From the NCBI GenBank assembly GCA_964579295.1, contig CAZOGK010000011.1, forward strand, positions 1-64,000: a DNA stretch of 64,000 nucleotides, written 5' to 3'. The notes under the pieces were generated by a model, which saw nothing but the letters and a program-made list of their open reading frames with translations, ran no database searches and was not told the origin of the DNA. Positions within the stretch are counted from its first letter, which is position 1. The number at the start of each line of letters is the position of its first letter. The stretch is from JAAYYY01 sp964579295. GTDB lineage: Bacteria; Chloroflexota; Anaerolineae; Promineifilales; Promineifilaceae. Made by a program: the position numbers and the translations under genes. Below are positions 7,630 through 14,581 of this stretch, piece by piece.

Positions 7630-8697
7630 ATGACGAGACGACAGAATAATCAGCCAGAGGAGATAGACCGCCGCACGTTCTTGAAGGGGCTGGCGGCATC
7701 GGGCGCTGCGGCCACGGCCCTGGGCGGCGGCGCAGCCTTGTTGAACAATCGGGTAAAGCAGGCCCCGGTGACGACGAGCGTGGTCGGCGCAACTGCCTCC
7801 TTGCCCCCGGTGCGACAGGCGCTGGTGGCCACGCCGGCGGGCGCCGATACCTCCGACTTGCTGGCCCGCCTCGCCAGTGCTCAGGCCGAGAACCTGCGCC
7901 TGCAAAGCGAGTTGGACGCCGCCAACCGGCGCCTGGCCGCCCTGGAAGCGGCTAACGGCGACAGTGCCCAGGCCAACGAAGCGCTGCAAACAGAGCTGGC
8001 CAGCGCCAACAATCGGGCCAGCCTGCTCGCCGGCCTTCTGGCTCTCTACGAGCAGCTGGAGGACCTGGACCTGGCGGCGACTGTCAATAGCGGCCTGGAC
8101 GCCTTCGGGTTGGCGATTGACGAGCTGGCGGAGGAGCTGCCTGTGCTGGAGGCGGGGCTTACCCTGGGGCGGAACGTCATCAACGAGCTGGAGTCGCAGC
8201 TTCCTTCCCTGCAGAACGGGCGCATCTGGCTGGAGGGACATATGAGCCGCCTGGCGACCTTTTACGAGGCCGCCGAGCGCGTCCTGGAGAATGCGGTGGC
8301 AAACGCCGGCAGCTTCCTGCAGAAAGTCAACGAATGGTTCCAGAATTTGCTGAAATGGGTACCCTTTGGCGCCGGCCAGCGGGCGGCAGCCGTCATGGAC
8401 TCGCTCACCAGCCTGCTGGACGAGACGCCACGCACGGTGGCCGGGCTGCGCAGCAATGTGGCGACGCCGCTGGACGCCTGGTTGCAGGAAGAGAACGGCG
8501 ACCTGCGCGTGCGCACCCGCTTTGTCAAGCCGCTGCAGGAACAGGCGCTCGACCCGGCCAGTCGCGTTGTCGAGCGGGCCCGCCAGGCGCAGTCGCGCTA
8601 CGAGGCGGAGATTGTCGAGCCGGTGCGCACCGCGGCCAAGAGCCGCAACCTCGTGCGCGAGCAGATTGCCGCCTATCGCAAGAAGTACGAGATATAA
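7630..8697 (+). CDS. Tat-exported helical/coiled-coil protein of unknown function
   Basis: I do not recognise the family. The 355-residue product begins with a twin-arginine signal: RRTFLKG at residues 14-20 followed by an alanine/glycine-rich hydrophobic stretch to about residue 40. Residues about 75-140 are rich in heptad leucines and alanines (LLARLASAQAENLRLQSELD and onward), a likely coiled coil. The rest is almost entirely amphipathic helix, with segments such as VNEWFQNLLKWVPFGAGQ, and ends in a charged helix. There are no cysteines or catalytic motifs. It is probably a secreted or membrane-associated structural protein. It has a strong terminator and is transcribed alone. Confidence 0.6.
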   Translation: MTRRQNNQPEEIDRRTFLKGLAASGAAATALGGGAALLNNRVKQAPVTTSVVGATASLPPVRQALVATPAGADTSDLLARLASAQAENLRLQSELDAANRRLAALEAANGDSAQANEALQTELASANNRASLLAGLLALYEQLEDLDLAATVNSGLDAFGLAIDELAEELPVLEAGLTLGRNVINELESQLPSLQNGRIWLEGHMSRLATFYEAAERVLENAVANAGSFLQKVNEWFQNLLKWVPFGAGQRAAAVMDSLTSLLDETPRTVAGLRSNVATPLDAWLQEENGDLRVRTRFVKPLQEQALDPASRVVERARQAQSRYEAEIVEPVRTAAKSRNLVREQIAAYRKKYEI

Positions 8698-8710
8698 GTA
8701 GAAGACAGAG

Positions 8711-8738
8711 AGGCCACCCGCCGGGGTGGCCTTTTTTT
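8711..8738 (+). terminator. Intrinsic terminator after the Tat-exported protein gene
   Basis: A 9-bp perfect stem AGGCCACCC/GGGTGGCCT with a 4-nt loop is followed by a run of seven Ts. The T-run overlaps the stop codon of the convergent HAD gene. Confidence 0.85.
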
Positions 8739-9420
8739 ATGGTGGGGGTGCGGCTGCGCCGCCAAGCAGCCGGTCGAGCTGTTCGGCCACCTGGTGCAGC
8801 GAGGAGAAAGTGTAGTCGGCAAAGGCAAGTTCGTTCGCGGGCGCGCCGTTGGGAATGGCGACGGCGACCATCCCCGCCGCCTGCGCTGCCCGCACGCCCG
8901 GGGCCGAATCCTCCAGCGCCAGACATAGCGTGGGGTTCACGCCCAGCCGCTCCGCCGCCAGCAGGTAAATATCCGGCGCCGGCTTACCTTGCTCCACTTC
9001 GTCGCCGCCGGCAATCGCGCCACAGGCGCCGGCCAGACCCAGCTGGGCCAGCACGCCAGCGGCGTAAGCGCGCGGGCTGGAAGTCGCCACCGCCCAGGGC
9101 AGCGCACGCCGCGCCAGCTCAAGCTGCAGCTCGCCCAGGCCGGGCATCGGCGGCAGGCCCGCCTGCCAGATTGCCTGCCAGCGCTGGCTCTTGGCCTCGG
9201 CCAGCTCCTCGGCGGTCAGCGGCAGCGGGTAGGCGTCGCGCACGATCTGCGCGCTTTCACGGGTGCGCCGGCCGACCATACGCTGGTGGGTCGCATCGTC
9301 GAGACGATGGCCGAAATCGGCCAGCAGTTCGTCCCAGGCCTTGCGGGCCAGCGGCTCGGAGTCTACCATCAGGCCGTCCAGGTCAAAGATGACAGCCTGC
9401 AGCGCCCGCTCCGGGCTCAT
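8737..9420 (-). CDS. HAD-family phosphatase (beta-phosphoglucomutase-like)
   Basis: This 227-residue HAD subfamily IA hydrolase should act on a small phosphorylated metabolite. Motif I is FDLDGLMVDSEP with the nucleophile and acid/base aspartates near residues 13 and 15. Motif II is VATSSP, and motif III/IV is KPAPDIYLLAAERLG with LALEDSAPGVRAA. The alpha-helical cap lies between motifs I and II. The length and the HxxMVGR segment fit the phosphoglucomutase/2-deoxyglucose-6-phosphatase group, whose substrates are hard to predict. The gene lies 3 bp downstream of the PRC-barrel-like gene and probably relies on coupled translation, as no separate ribosome-binding site is obvious. Its stop overlaps the T-run of the convergent terminator. 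Confidence 0.85.
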   Translation of the reverse strand: MSPERALQAVIFDLDGLMVDSEPLARKAWDELLADFGHRLDDATHQRMVGRRTRESAQIVRDAYPLPLTAEELAEAKSQRWQAIWQAGLPPMPGLGELQLELARRALPWAVATSSPRAYAAGVLAQLGLAGACGAIAGGDEVEQGKPAPDIYLLAAERLGVNPTLCLALEDSAPGVRAAQAAGMVAVAIPNGAPANELAFADYTFSSLHQVAEQLDRLLGGAAAPPP

Positions 9421-9423
9421 GGC

Positions 9424-9765
9424 TCAGGCCGGTTGTGCCGCCAGAACGGTGGTTGCCCTCCCCAGCGGGATCACCTGGCTGTCGCCGCGCGCGACGAAAT
9501 CAGGCGTGCGCGTCCAGGTCCACTGCATGACCTGGCGCGCAGTCGCATCGACTAGGACCTGGCTGCCATCGCCGTCGCTCTCGATGAGGAAAATATCGGG
9601 CACGTAGACGACGTCGCCCAGGTCGAAGTTCTTGACTTCAAGGTAGGCAGCGTACAGCAGCTCGGCAGGACTTACTTCGTCCTCCGGGCGGAAGTGCCAG
9701 CGCCGGGCCACGCCCAGTTTCCGGCCATCCAGAGTCCAGACTTCATCCATCGGCTTGATTATCAT
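9424..9765 (-). CDS. PRC-barrel/DUF2171-like small protein
   Basis: This 113-residue protein is mainly beta-strand. It starts MIIKPMDEVWTLDGRKLGVA, a pattern like PRC-barrel or DUF2171 domains, where a 'setting-dial' sequence precedes a variable loop. No catalytic residues or membrane segments are seen. GGAGG lies 4 nt upstream of the ATG. It is the first gene of a two-gene unit with the HAD phosphatase 3 bp downstream. The family assignment is by overall pattern only. Confidence 0.5.
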   Translation of the reverse strand: MIIKPMDEVWTLDGRKLGVARRWHFRPEDEVSPAELLYAAYLEVKNFDLGDVVYVPDIFLIESDGDGSQVLVDATARQVMQWTWTRTPDFVARGDSQVIPLGRATTVLAAQPA

Positions 9766-9862
9766 CGTCCCTCCATCGCTCCAATTCCGCTCCCCTCACA
9801 ATGATACCACGGCCCTGCACGGCAGTCACCCGTCCGTTACCTGTACATTTCGGCAGAAGTAG

Positions 9863-9890
9863 TTGAACTCCTGCACGAGAGTGATATGAT
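9863..9890 (+). promoter_or_regulatory. Promoter of the first response regulator
   Basis: TTGAAC (9863-9868) and TATGAT (9885-9890) are 16 bp apart. Transcription would start near 9897, giving a leader of about 170 nt before the ATG at 10067. The rest of the 300-bp gap 9766-10066 shows no gene. Confidence 0.6.
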
Positions 9891-10066
9891 AGCAGCAGCT
9901 TTCGCCGTCAGGCCGAGGGGCTGGAAATTGATATCCGGTTGAATCAGTCACGACATCGTCGCCGGAGAGAGTGATCTTCCCGGACAGGGTGCGCAAGGGG
10001 GAACGACCGGCGCCGCCGGTTTCCTGAGCGCTGATTGGGGGTTAAAATGCCGTTCGTGGAGGACCG

Positions 10067-10720
10067 ATGATCCGAGTAGTGATAGCCGACGACCACCATC
10101 TCGTCCGCAAAGGGATTCGCGCCCTGCTGGAAAGCGAAGGCGATATTGACGTTGTCGGCGAAGCATCGACGGGTCAGGAAGCGATAGAGCTGGCAGCGTC
10201 CACCAAGCCGCACGTCGTCGTCATGGATATTTCCATGCCGCGCATGGACGGCGCCCAGGCCGCGGAGCAGATTCTGGGCATGGGCCTGACGGTCGAAGTG
10301 GTCATCCTTTCCATGCACTCTGATTCCCTTATCGCTCAGCAGCTTCTGAAGCAAGGGGTCAGGGGTTACCTGCTGAAGAATTCCATTGCCGACGAGCTGC
10401 CCCTGGCAATTCGCTCGGCCAGCCGCGGCCAGGTCTATCTCAGCCCGGCCATTTCCGATGCCATCTTGCAGACGTTGATGATGCCCAATGATGGCCAGCT
10501 ACCCGAGAGCCCGGCAGACCTGCTGACGCCGCGGGAGCGGGAAGTGCTGCAGCTCATTGCCGAAGGGCATACCAATAACGCTATCGCCGAGATCTTGACC
10601 ATCAGTGTCAAGACCGTAGAGAAGCATCGCGCCAGCCTGATGGCGAAGCTCGGCGTACATGACTTGCCGACGCTGATGCGCACCTCCATCAAGCATGGGC
10701 TCATCTTTTTGGACGAATAA
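10067..10720 (+). CDS. NarL/FixJ-family response regulator (receiver + LuxR-type HTH)
   Basis: This 217-residue DNA-binding regulator has an intact receiver: acidic pair D8-D9, phosphoacceptor D54 in VVMDISMPRMDG, and K104 in YLLKNS. The C-terminal GerE/LuxR HTH spans about residues 148-215, with LTPREREVLQLIAEGHTNNAIA and the recognition helix VKTVEKHRASLMAKLG. GGAGG sits 4 nt before the start. No kinase is adjacent; the nearest candidate is the DegS-like kinase 16 kb away. It is the first of three regulators in a row, and a conserved palindrome follows its stop by 28 bp. Confidence 0.92.
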   Translation: MIRVVIADDHHLVRKGIRALLESEGDIDVVGEASTGQEAIELAASTKPHVVVMDISMPRMDGAQAAEQILGMGLTVEVVILSMHSDSLIAQQLLKQGVRGYLLKNSIADELPLAIRSASRGQVYLSPAISDAILQTLMMPNDGQLPESPADLLTPREREVLQLIAEGHTNNAIAEILTISVKTVEKHRASLMAKLGVHDLPTLMRTSIKHGLIFLDE

Positions 10721-10747
10721 GCGCTAATCGGGCAGACCACGGGTGGA

Positions 10748-10768
10748 AGAGTAGGGATATTCCCTATA
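10748..10768. promoter_or_regulatory. Conserved palindrome TAGGG-N5-CCCTA, copy 1
   Basis: The element reads AGAGTAGGG, a 5-nt spacer ATATT, then CCCTATA, with perfect inverted arms TAGGG/CCCTA. Two further copies with the same flanks lie at 11456 and 12375. It sits between the first and second regulators, 133 bp before the second. It is probably an operator bound by a dimeric regulator. Confidence 0.6.
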
Positions 10769-10901
10769 TCCAAATCCTCCGGTTAAGGCCAAGATAGTAA
10801 CAGGGAATAAGCCAGGGGCTTAACCGGCAGGACTGGTCCGGGCGGTGGCTGGCGGCTGTTCTCATATTGATTGTTGTCATGATCCTACATTGAGGTAATT
10901 C

Positions 10902-11312
10902 ATGATTCGAGTCGTCGTCGCCGATGATCATTACCTCGTGCGCCAGGGCGTTCGCGCCTTGCTCGACAATGCCGAGGGAATCGAGGTCATCGGCGAGGCA
11001 GAGAATGGAGAACAGGCGCTCCAGCTGGTCAAAGATCTGAATCCAGACGTCGTCGTGATGGACATCTCGATGCCCGAGATGGATGGCATCCGGGCGACCG
11101 AAAAGATACAGCAGCTGAATGGCGGGCAGACTCGTGTCGTCATTCTCTCCATGTATGCCAATATCGACCTGGTTGAGCAGGCCCTCAAGAAGGGCGCTAC
11201 TGGTTATCTGCTGAAGCGCTCCACCACGACCGAGCTGGTTAAGGCTGTGGTCGCCGCCAACAAAGGACAACGCTTCCTCAGCGCCGCGATCAACAGCGAC
11301 GCGCGCGCCTAG
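10902..11312 (+). CDS. Stand-alone receiver-domain protein (NarL-type, no output domain)
   Basis: This 136-residue protein aligns along its whole length with the receiver of the regulator at 10067 (MIRVV-ADDH, VVMDISMPEMDG with D54, VILSM, K105 in GYLLKRS). It ends at FLSAAINSDARA, just where the linker to the HTH would begin. All phosphorylation residues are present. I searched the following 350 bp in the forward frames for a shifted HTH and saw none, so this looks like a genuine truncation by gene decay or a single-domain regulator, acting by phosphate competition or dimerisation, rather than a simple frameshift. It probably arose by duplication of its neighbour. Confidence 0.85.
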   Translation: MIRVVVADDHYLVRQGVRALLDNAEGIEVIGEAENGEQALQLVKDLNPDVVVMDISMPEMDGIRATEKIQQLNGGQTRVVILSMYANIDLVEQALKKGATGYLLKRSTTTELVKAVVAANKGQRFLSAAINSDARA

Positions 11313-11455
11313 CCAGAGCCAGGCTGCACCCGGCCTCTCTTCCCATCACTTGCCGGCCCGTTGCGGCCGCCGGGCGCTTCTGCACGCACCGCTTGTCGCT
11401 GGCAACTCCCTCTCCCCTACCTCCGCCACAGCCAAATAGGGTCTCTCCTTTTCCG

Positions 11456-11476
11456 AGAGTAGGGATACACCCTATA
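11456..11476. promoter_or_regulatory. Conserved palindrome TAGGG-N5-CCCTA, copy 2
   Basis: The element is AGAGTAGGG, spacer ATACA, CCCTATA, 190 bp upstream of the third regulator. A TTGACT hexamer lies at 11488-11493 just after it, but no convincing -10 at normal spacing was found. The 354-bp gap 11313-11666 holds nothing else recognisable. Confidence 0.6.
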
Positions 11477-11666
11477 GGTGTTTACCCTTGACTATGCCAC
11501 TATTGTGTACATAGGCAGGCAGTACGTTCAAGTGCCACTACCCAGCCGCACACCGACCTGGATGAGAGGGTTCCACCGGTGCGACCGCCTACCAGAACCC
11601 CAGACCAGGCTGACAGCGGAGATCCGCAACACTGCCTACTAGCGAAGAATAAGGAGTAAAGGGCCA

Positions 11667-12353
11667 ATGATGCGCGTTTTGATTGTAGACAAGCTCCGTT
11701 TGTACTCCCACACTCTGAAAGTCGTGTTACAGCGTGAGACGGATATGCGGGTTGTTGGCTGTGCGACGACGGCTGAAGAAGCGCTGCACCAGATCCCCCA
11801 CTGTGACATTGTGCTGGTAAACACGACTTCCGAAGACGACAGCGCTGTTGAGCTGACCCGCGCCATCACCAACCAGCACCCGTCGGTAAAGGTATTGGTC
11901 GTCGGCGTTACCGAAATGAGCGACGAGATCCTGCAGTACGTGGAAGCCGGAGCTTCCGGCTATATCCTCAAGGAAGACTCGGTCGAGCTGCTGCTAGAGA
12001 AGGTACGCGCTGCCCAGAAAGACGAAGCCGTGGTTTCGCCACAAATGGCCGCCCAGCTAATGAACCGGCTGGCAGAGCTAACCAGCCTGCGCTCGCGCCT
12101 GTGGGCCGCTCCCGACATGCAGATGCGCCGCTTCAACGAGCTGACACAGCGCGAACAGGAAGTGCTCGGGCTACTGGGCCGGGGGATGAGCAACCAGGAG
12201 ATTGCCGAGCGCCTCTTTATCGAGCATGGCACGGTCAAGAACCACGTGCATCGCATCCTGAAGAAACTCAACGCCACCAACCGGCACGAGGCAGCGGCCG
12301 CCTACATGATGCGCCTCAAGCATAAGGGGTCGGTCGGCGTCTTTGCCGCCTGA
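11667..12353 (+). CDS. LuxR-type regulator with degenerate receiver (pseudo-receiver)
   Basis: This 228-residue protein has the receiver fold at residues 1-120 and a clean LuxR/GerE HTH at about 160-222 (LTQREQEVLGLLGRGMSNQEIA, then HGTVKNHVHRILKKLNATNR). The receiver has lost its chemistry. The acidic pair is D8-K9 instead of Asp-Asp, and the phosphoacceptor position is N52 in VLVNTTSEDD. The switch lysine K102 is kept. It is therefore likely to act without phosphorylation, perhaps constitutively or by binding a ligand or partner. AAGGAG lies 10 nt upstream. Copies of the same palindrome flank the gene on both sides. Confidence 0.88.
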   Translation: MMRVLIVDKLRLYSHTLKVVLQRETDMRVVGCATTAEEALHQIPHCDIVLVNTTSEDDSAVELTRAITNQHPSVKVLVVGVTEMSDEILQYVEAGASGYILKEDSVELLLEKVRAAQKDEAVVSPQMAAQLMNRLAELTSLRSRLWAAPDMQMRRFNELTQREQEVLGLLGRGMSNQEIAERLFIEHGTVKNHVHRILKKLNATNRHEAAAAYMMRLKHKGSVGVFAA

Positions 12354-12374
12354 GCGACACCAGAAAAAGAGCCA

Positions 12375-12395
12375 AGAGTAGGGTTTGTCCCTATA
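12375..12395. promoter_or_regulatory. Conserved palindrome TAGGG-N5-CCCTA, copy 3
   Basis: The element is AGAGTAGGG, spacer TTTGT, CCCTATA, 22 bp after the stop of the third regulator. There is no plus-strand protein gene downstream; the next 310 bp hold an inverted-repeat structure and a terminator hairpin, so this copy may control a non-coding transcript. Confidence 0.55.
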
Positions 12396-12463
12396 GCCAG
12401 GCGCGCCAATCCGTGGCAAAGTGTAACTGACGAACAAGGTGGGCATTTAACAAGACGAATAGA

Positions 12464-12572
12464 CGGTAGCCGGGCTACCAGGAGCCGTCCGACTAGCGGC
12501 AAGTGAAATTGAAAGTAAGGCTGAAACCCTGTGCGTTCGTTTCAGCGCCAGTGACGGACAGCCCGGCTACCG
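12464..12572. repeat. Inverted repeat framing a candidate structured RNA
   Basis: A 13-nt arm CGGTAGCCGGGCT (12464-12476) is perfectly complementary to 12560-12572. Inside it, CCGTC (12485-12489) can pair with GACGG (12553-12557), and GCTGAAAC (12520-12527) with GTTTCAGC (12539-12546). The result is one long hairpin with internal loops. The left arm can instead fold locally (GGTAGC-CGG-GCTACC, 12465-12479), so two exclusive folds are possible. The function, and which strand is transcribed, are unknown. Confidence 0.4.
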
Positions 12573-12693
12573 CGTATAAATTGAATACAGTTTCGGTGCC
12601 TGCTGACCCTGGCGCCGGAGTGTAGACGGCCGCTTCAAGCGACAGGCCACCTAACCTCTTCCCGGGTAAAAGGGACTGATGGCAAACCTGCTC
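12493..12693 (-). pseudogene. Possible coding remnant without start codon
   Basis: On the minus strand a frame of 66 codons is open from a TGA at 12696-12694 to a TAG at 12495-12493. It has no ATG or GTG and no ribosome-binding site. The last 45 residues look protein-like, with alternating beta pattern: TPAPGSAGTETVFNLYAVAG, then LSVTGAETNAQGFSLTFNFT and CR at the end. It overlaps the inverted repeat at 12464-12572 and part of the terminator hairpin. It may be the tail of a decayed surface-protein gene, or chance. I do not claim expression. Confidence 0.25.
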
Positions 12694-12706
12694 TCAGTCC
12701 CTTTTA
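12667..12706. terminator. Bidirectional terminator hairpin
   Basis: A 13-bp perfect stem, TAAAAGGGACTGA (12667-12679) with its complement at 12694-12706, has a 14-nt loop. Flanking A and T tracts inside the stem let it work in both directions. It lies 6 bp after the stop of the minus-strand VWA-like/FHA gene and at the end of the regulator cluster on the plus strand. Confidence 0.7.
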
Positions 12707-12711
12707 TCGTT

Positions 12712-14487
12712 CTATGGCTCTATGACAAAGCGGGCCCCCACCGCACCGAAACGGATCTCATCCCCATCGACCAAACGGCGCCCGGCCAGCCCCAACCTCT
12801 GCCCATTGACCCACGTACCAGCGCTACTCCCTTCGTCGTAAAGCCAGTAGCCATCGGCTGCGGCTGCCAGCCGCGCGTGTAGCAACGCTACCCCATCGCC
12901 GGCCAGCGATAGATCGACATCGCCCCGGCCAATCGTCGCTTCCCCGGCCAGCGGCCAGCGCCGGCCGGTATCCAGCACCAGGTAGGCTGAGCCTCCTGGC
13001 GGCGGCAACGCCTGCCGGACCTGTCCCGTCCCGCTCTGTCGCCCGCGCCAGAAGAGCAGGAATAGGCCCAGCGCGAGCAGCAGGCCGCCGCCCAGGCCGA
13101 TCAACGCTGGCGAGAGCGGGCGGGCGGCCGGCGCCGCGGGCGGCGGAATGGTCGGCGGTAGCGCGGTTGGCTCGGGCGCCGGGCGCGCCACGGCGATGCT
13201 CACCGTGCGCGGCGGGCTGGTCGCAGCCAGCCCCGCCGCATCAGTGACTTCGGCCGCGAGCACATACTCCCCTTCGTTCAACGTCGAGATGTCCCACTCA
13301 AACTCAAGGCTGGTCGCCCCGCCAAGCACCGGCGCATCCTGTGCCACGCCGTCTACCAGTAGGGTCGCGCTTTGCAGCCGGCGCGGCGCGCCGTCGGGCC
13401 AGCTCACGGTCACCGGCACTAACTGCACCGCCGGCTGCAGCTCGCTTAGCTCGCTCTCCGGCGTTATGCCTACACGCCGGATTGTCATCTCCTCCGCCAG
13501 CGTAATCTCCACCGTCGGCGGCCGCAGGGCCAGATCCAGCAGGCTGCTGTCCTCCACAGCGCCGAGGGCCACACGCACCGGTGTCTCGGCGCCGGTGGCG
13601 TTGCTGCGGTAACGAAGTTGTGTCTGGGTCGCGTTGGCCGCCAGTAGTGTGTAAACGTTGTCCACGGCCGGGCTATCCCCCAGCTCGACGATGGCCCCAC
13701 GGGTTGGCAGCGACAGCCAGCCAAGATCGCCCAGCAGCGATTCCTGCAGAACCGGCCGGGTCAGCACTAGGAAAATAGGGATCTGCAGCGCCCGGGCCTC
13801 GGCCGACAGGCCCTGCAGGCGGGTGACGCCAAAGCCCTCTCCCTGGCTGAATAGCAAGATAGCGGCAAAGCGGCCACTCTCCTGTGTGCGCTGCGCGGCG
13901 CGCTCCAGCGCCAGAGTGAGCAGGTCGGCCGGGTCGCCTCCGCCAGCGGGTGGGCCCTCTATGTCGGCGGCGGCCGCTAAATGCGCCGGATCGTCCGCTT
14001 CTTGGAGTAGCCAGCGCGGCCCGCGCCCGCCGTGCGCGGCCAGCCACAGCCGATCACGCTCGGCTTCCAGGAAGCGGCCCGCCAGGCGCAGCAGGCTCTC
14101 CTGTACCACCATCATGGGCGGCGGCAGGCCATCATTTGCTTCAGTCCACTCTGGCGCCACGTCGAGCAAGATGAATAGCTCCAGCCCCCCTGTTACCGGC
14201 TCCAGCGTAAAGTCGGCAATGGGCACGCCATTCTCCCACAGGCGCAGGCCGGTAAAATCGGAGCGCGGCTCGCTGGTCGCGCTGGTCGCAATCAGATTCA
14301 GGCCAATCGTGGGGAAACCGGTGCGGTCGACGGCGGCGATCTGCAAGCGGGGTCCGGCGGCGGCAGGCTGACCCTGTGCGCCGGCGGAAACGGCGAAGAG
14401 AAGGAAAAAGAGCAGCCAGCTCGCCGCCCTGATCCTCGGCCTCGCGGCCCAGGAAAAACGCGTGCTGCCCAGCGGTTTACGTACCAT
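12712..14487 (-). CDS. Membrane protein with VWA-like exported domain and C-terminal FHA domain (degenerate)
   Basis: The 591-residue product has an N-terminal signal/anchor (WLLFFLLFAVSAGAQG, about residues 24-39). A von Willebrand A-like region follows (about 100-290), including LELFILLDVAPEW and FAAILLFSQGEG. Next are an Ig-like segment (about 340-430), a proline-rich stretch, one membrane helix (PALIGLGGGLLLALGLFLLF, about 462-482), and a cytoplasmic FHA domain (about 505-591). FHA domains bind phosphothreonine, but here the key SRxH motif reads ALLH, so binding may be lost; IGRGD and SSAGTWVNG are kept. It is a paralogue of the divergent gene at 14582. The start codon is only about 8 nt from the predicted transcription start, so the mRNA is nearly leaderless. 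Confidence 0.75.
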   Translation of the reverse strand: MVRKPLGSTRFSWAARPRIRAASWLLFFLLFAVSAGAQGQPAAAGPRLQIAAVDRTGFPTIGLNLIATSATSEPRSDFTGLRLWENGVPIADFTLEPVTGGLELFILLDVAPEWTEANDGLPPPMMVVQESLLRLAGRFLEAERDRLWLAAHGGRGPRWLLQEADDPAHLAAAADIEGPPAGGGDPADLLTLALERAAQRTQESGRFAAILLFSQGEGFGVTRLQGLSAEARALQIPIFLVLTRPVLQESLLGDLGWLSLPTRGAIVELGDSPAVDNVYTLLAANATQTQLRYRSNATGAETPVRVALGAVEDSSLLDLALRPPTVEITLAEEMTIRRVGITPESELSELQPAVQLVPVTVSWPDGAPRRLQSATLLVDGVAQDAPVLGGATSLEFEWDISTLNEGEYVLAAEVTDAAGLAATSPPRTVSIAVARPAPEPTALPPTIPPPAAPAARPLSPALIGLGGGLLLALGLFLLFWRGRQSGTGQVRQALPPPGGSAYLVLDTGRRWPLAGEATIGRGDVDLSLAGDGVALLHARLAAAADGYWLYDEGSSAGTWVNGQRLGLAGRRLVDGDEIRFGAVGARFVIEP

Positions 14488-14501
14488 AGACAGTCTGATA
14501 T

Positions 14502-14529
14502 ATTATACGGGTAGGTGACATAATAGCAA
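14502..14529 (-). promoter_or_regulatory. Promoter of the minus-strand VWA-like/FHA gene
   Basis: On the minus strand TTGCTA (14529-14524) and TATAAT (14507-14502) are 16 bp apart. The predicted start is near 14495, only about 8 nt before the ATG at 14487, and no ribosome-binding site is visible. Confidence 0.6.
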
Positions 14530-14581
14530 TCTTACTTGCGGTCTCATCGGCCGGAACGCCGGCCCAACGAGGAAAAGCGCC

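Noticed and set aside
11562..11642. Short plus-strand frame of about 26 codons upstream of the third regulator
   Set aside because: No ribosome-binding site and no protein-like features; most likely chance.
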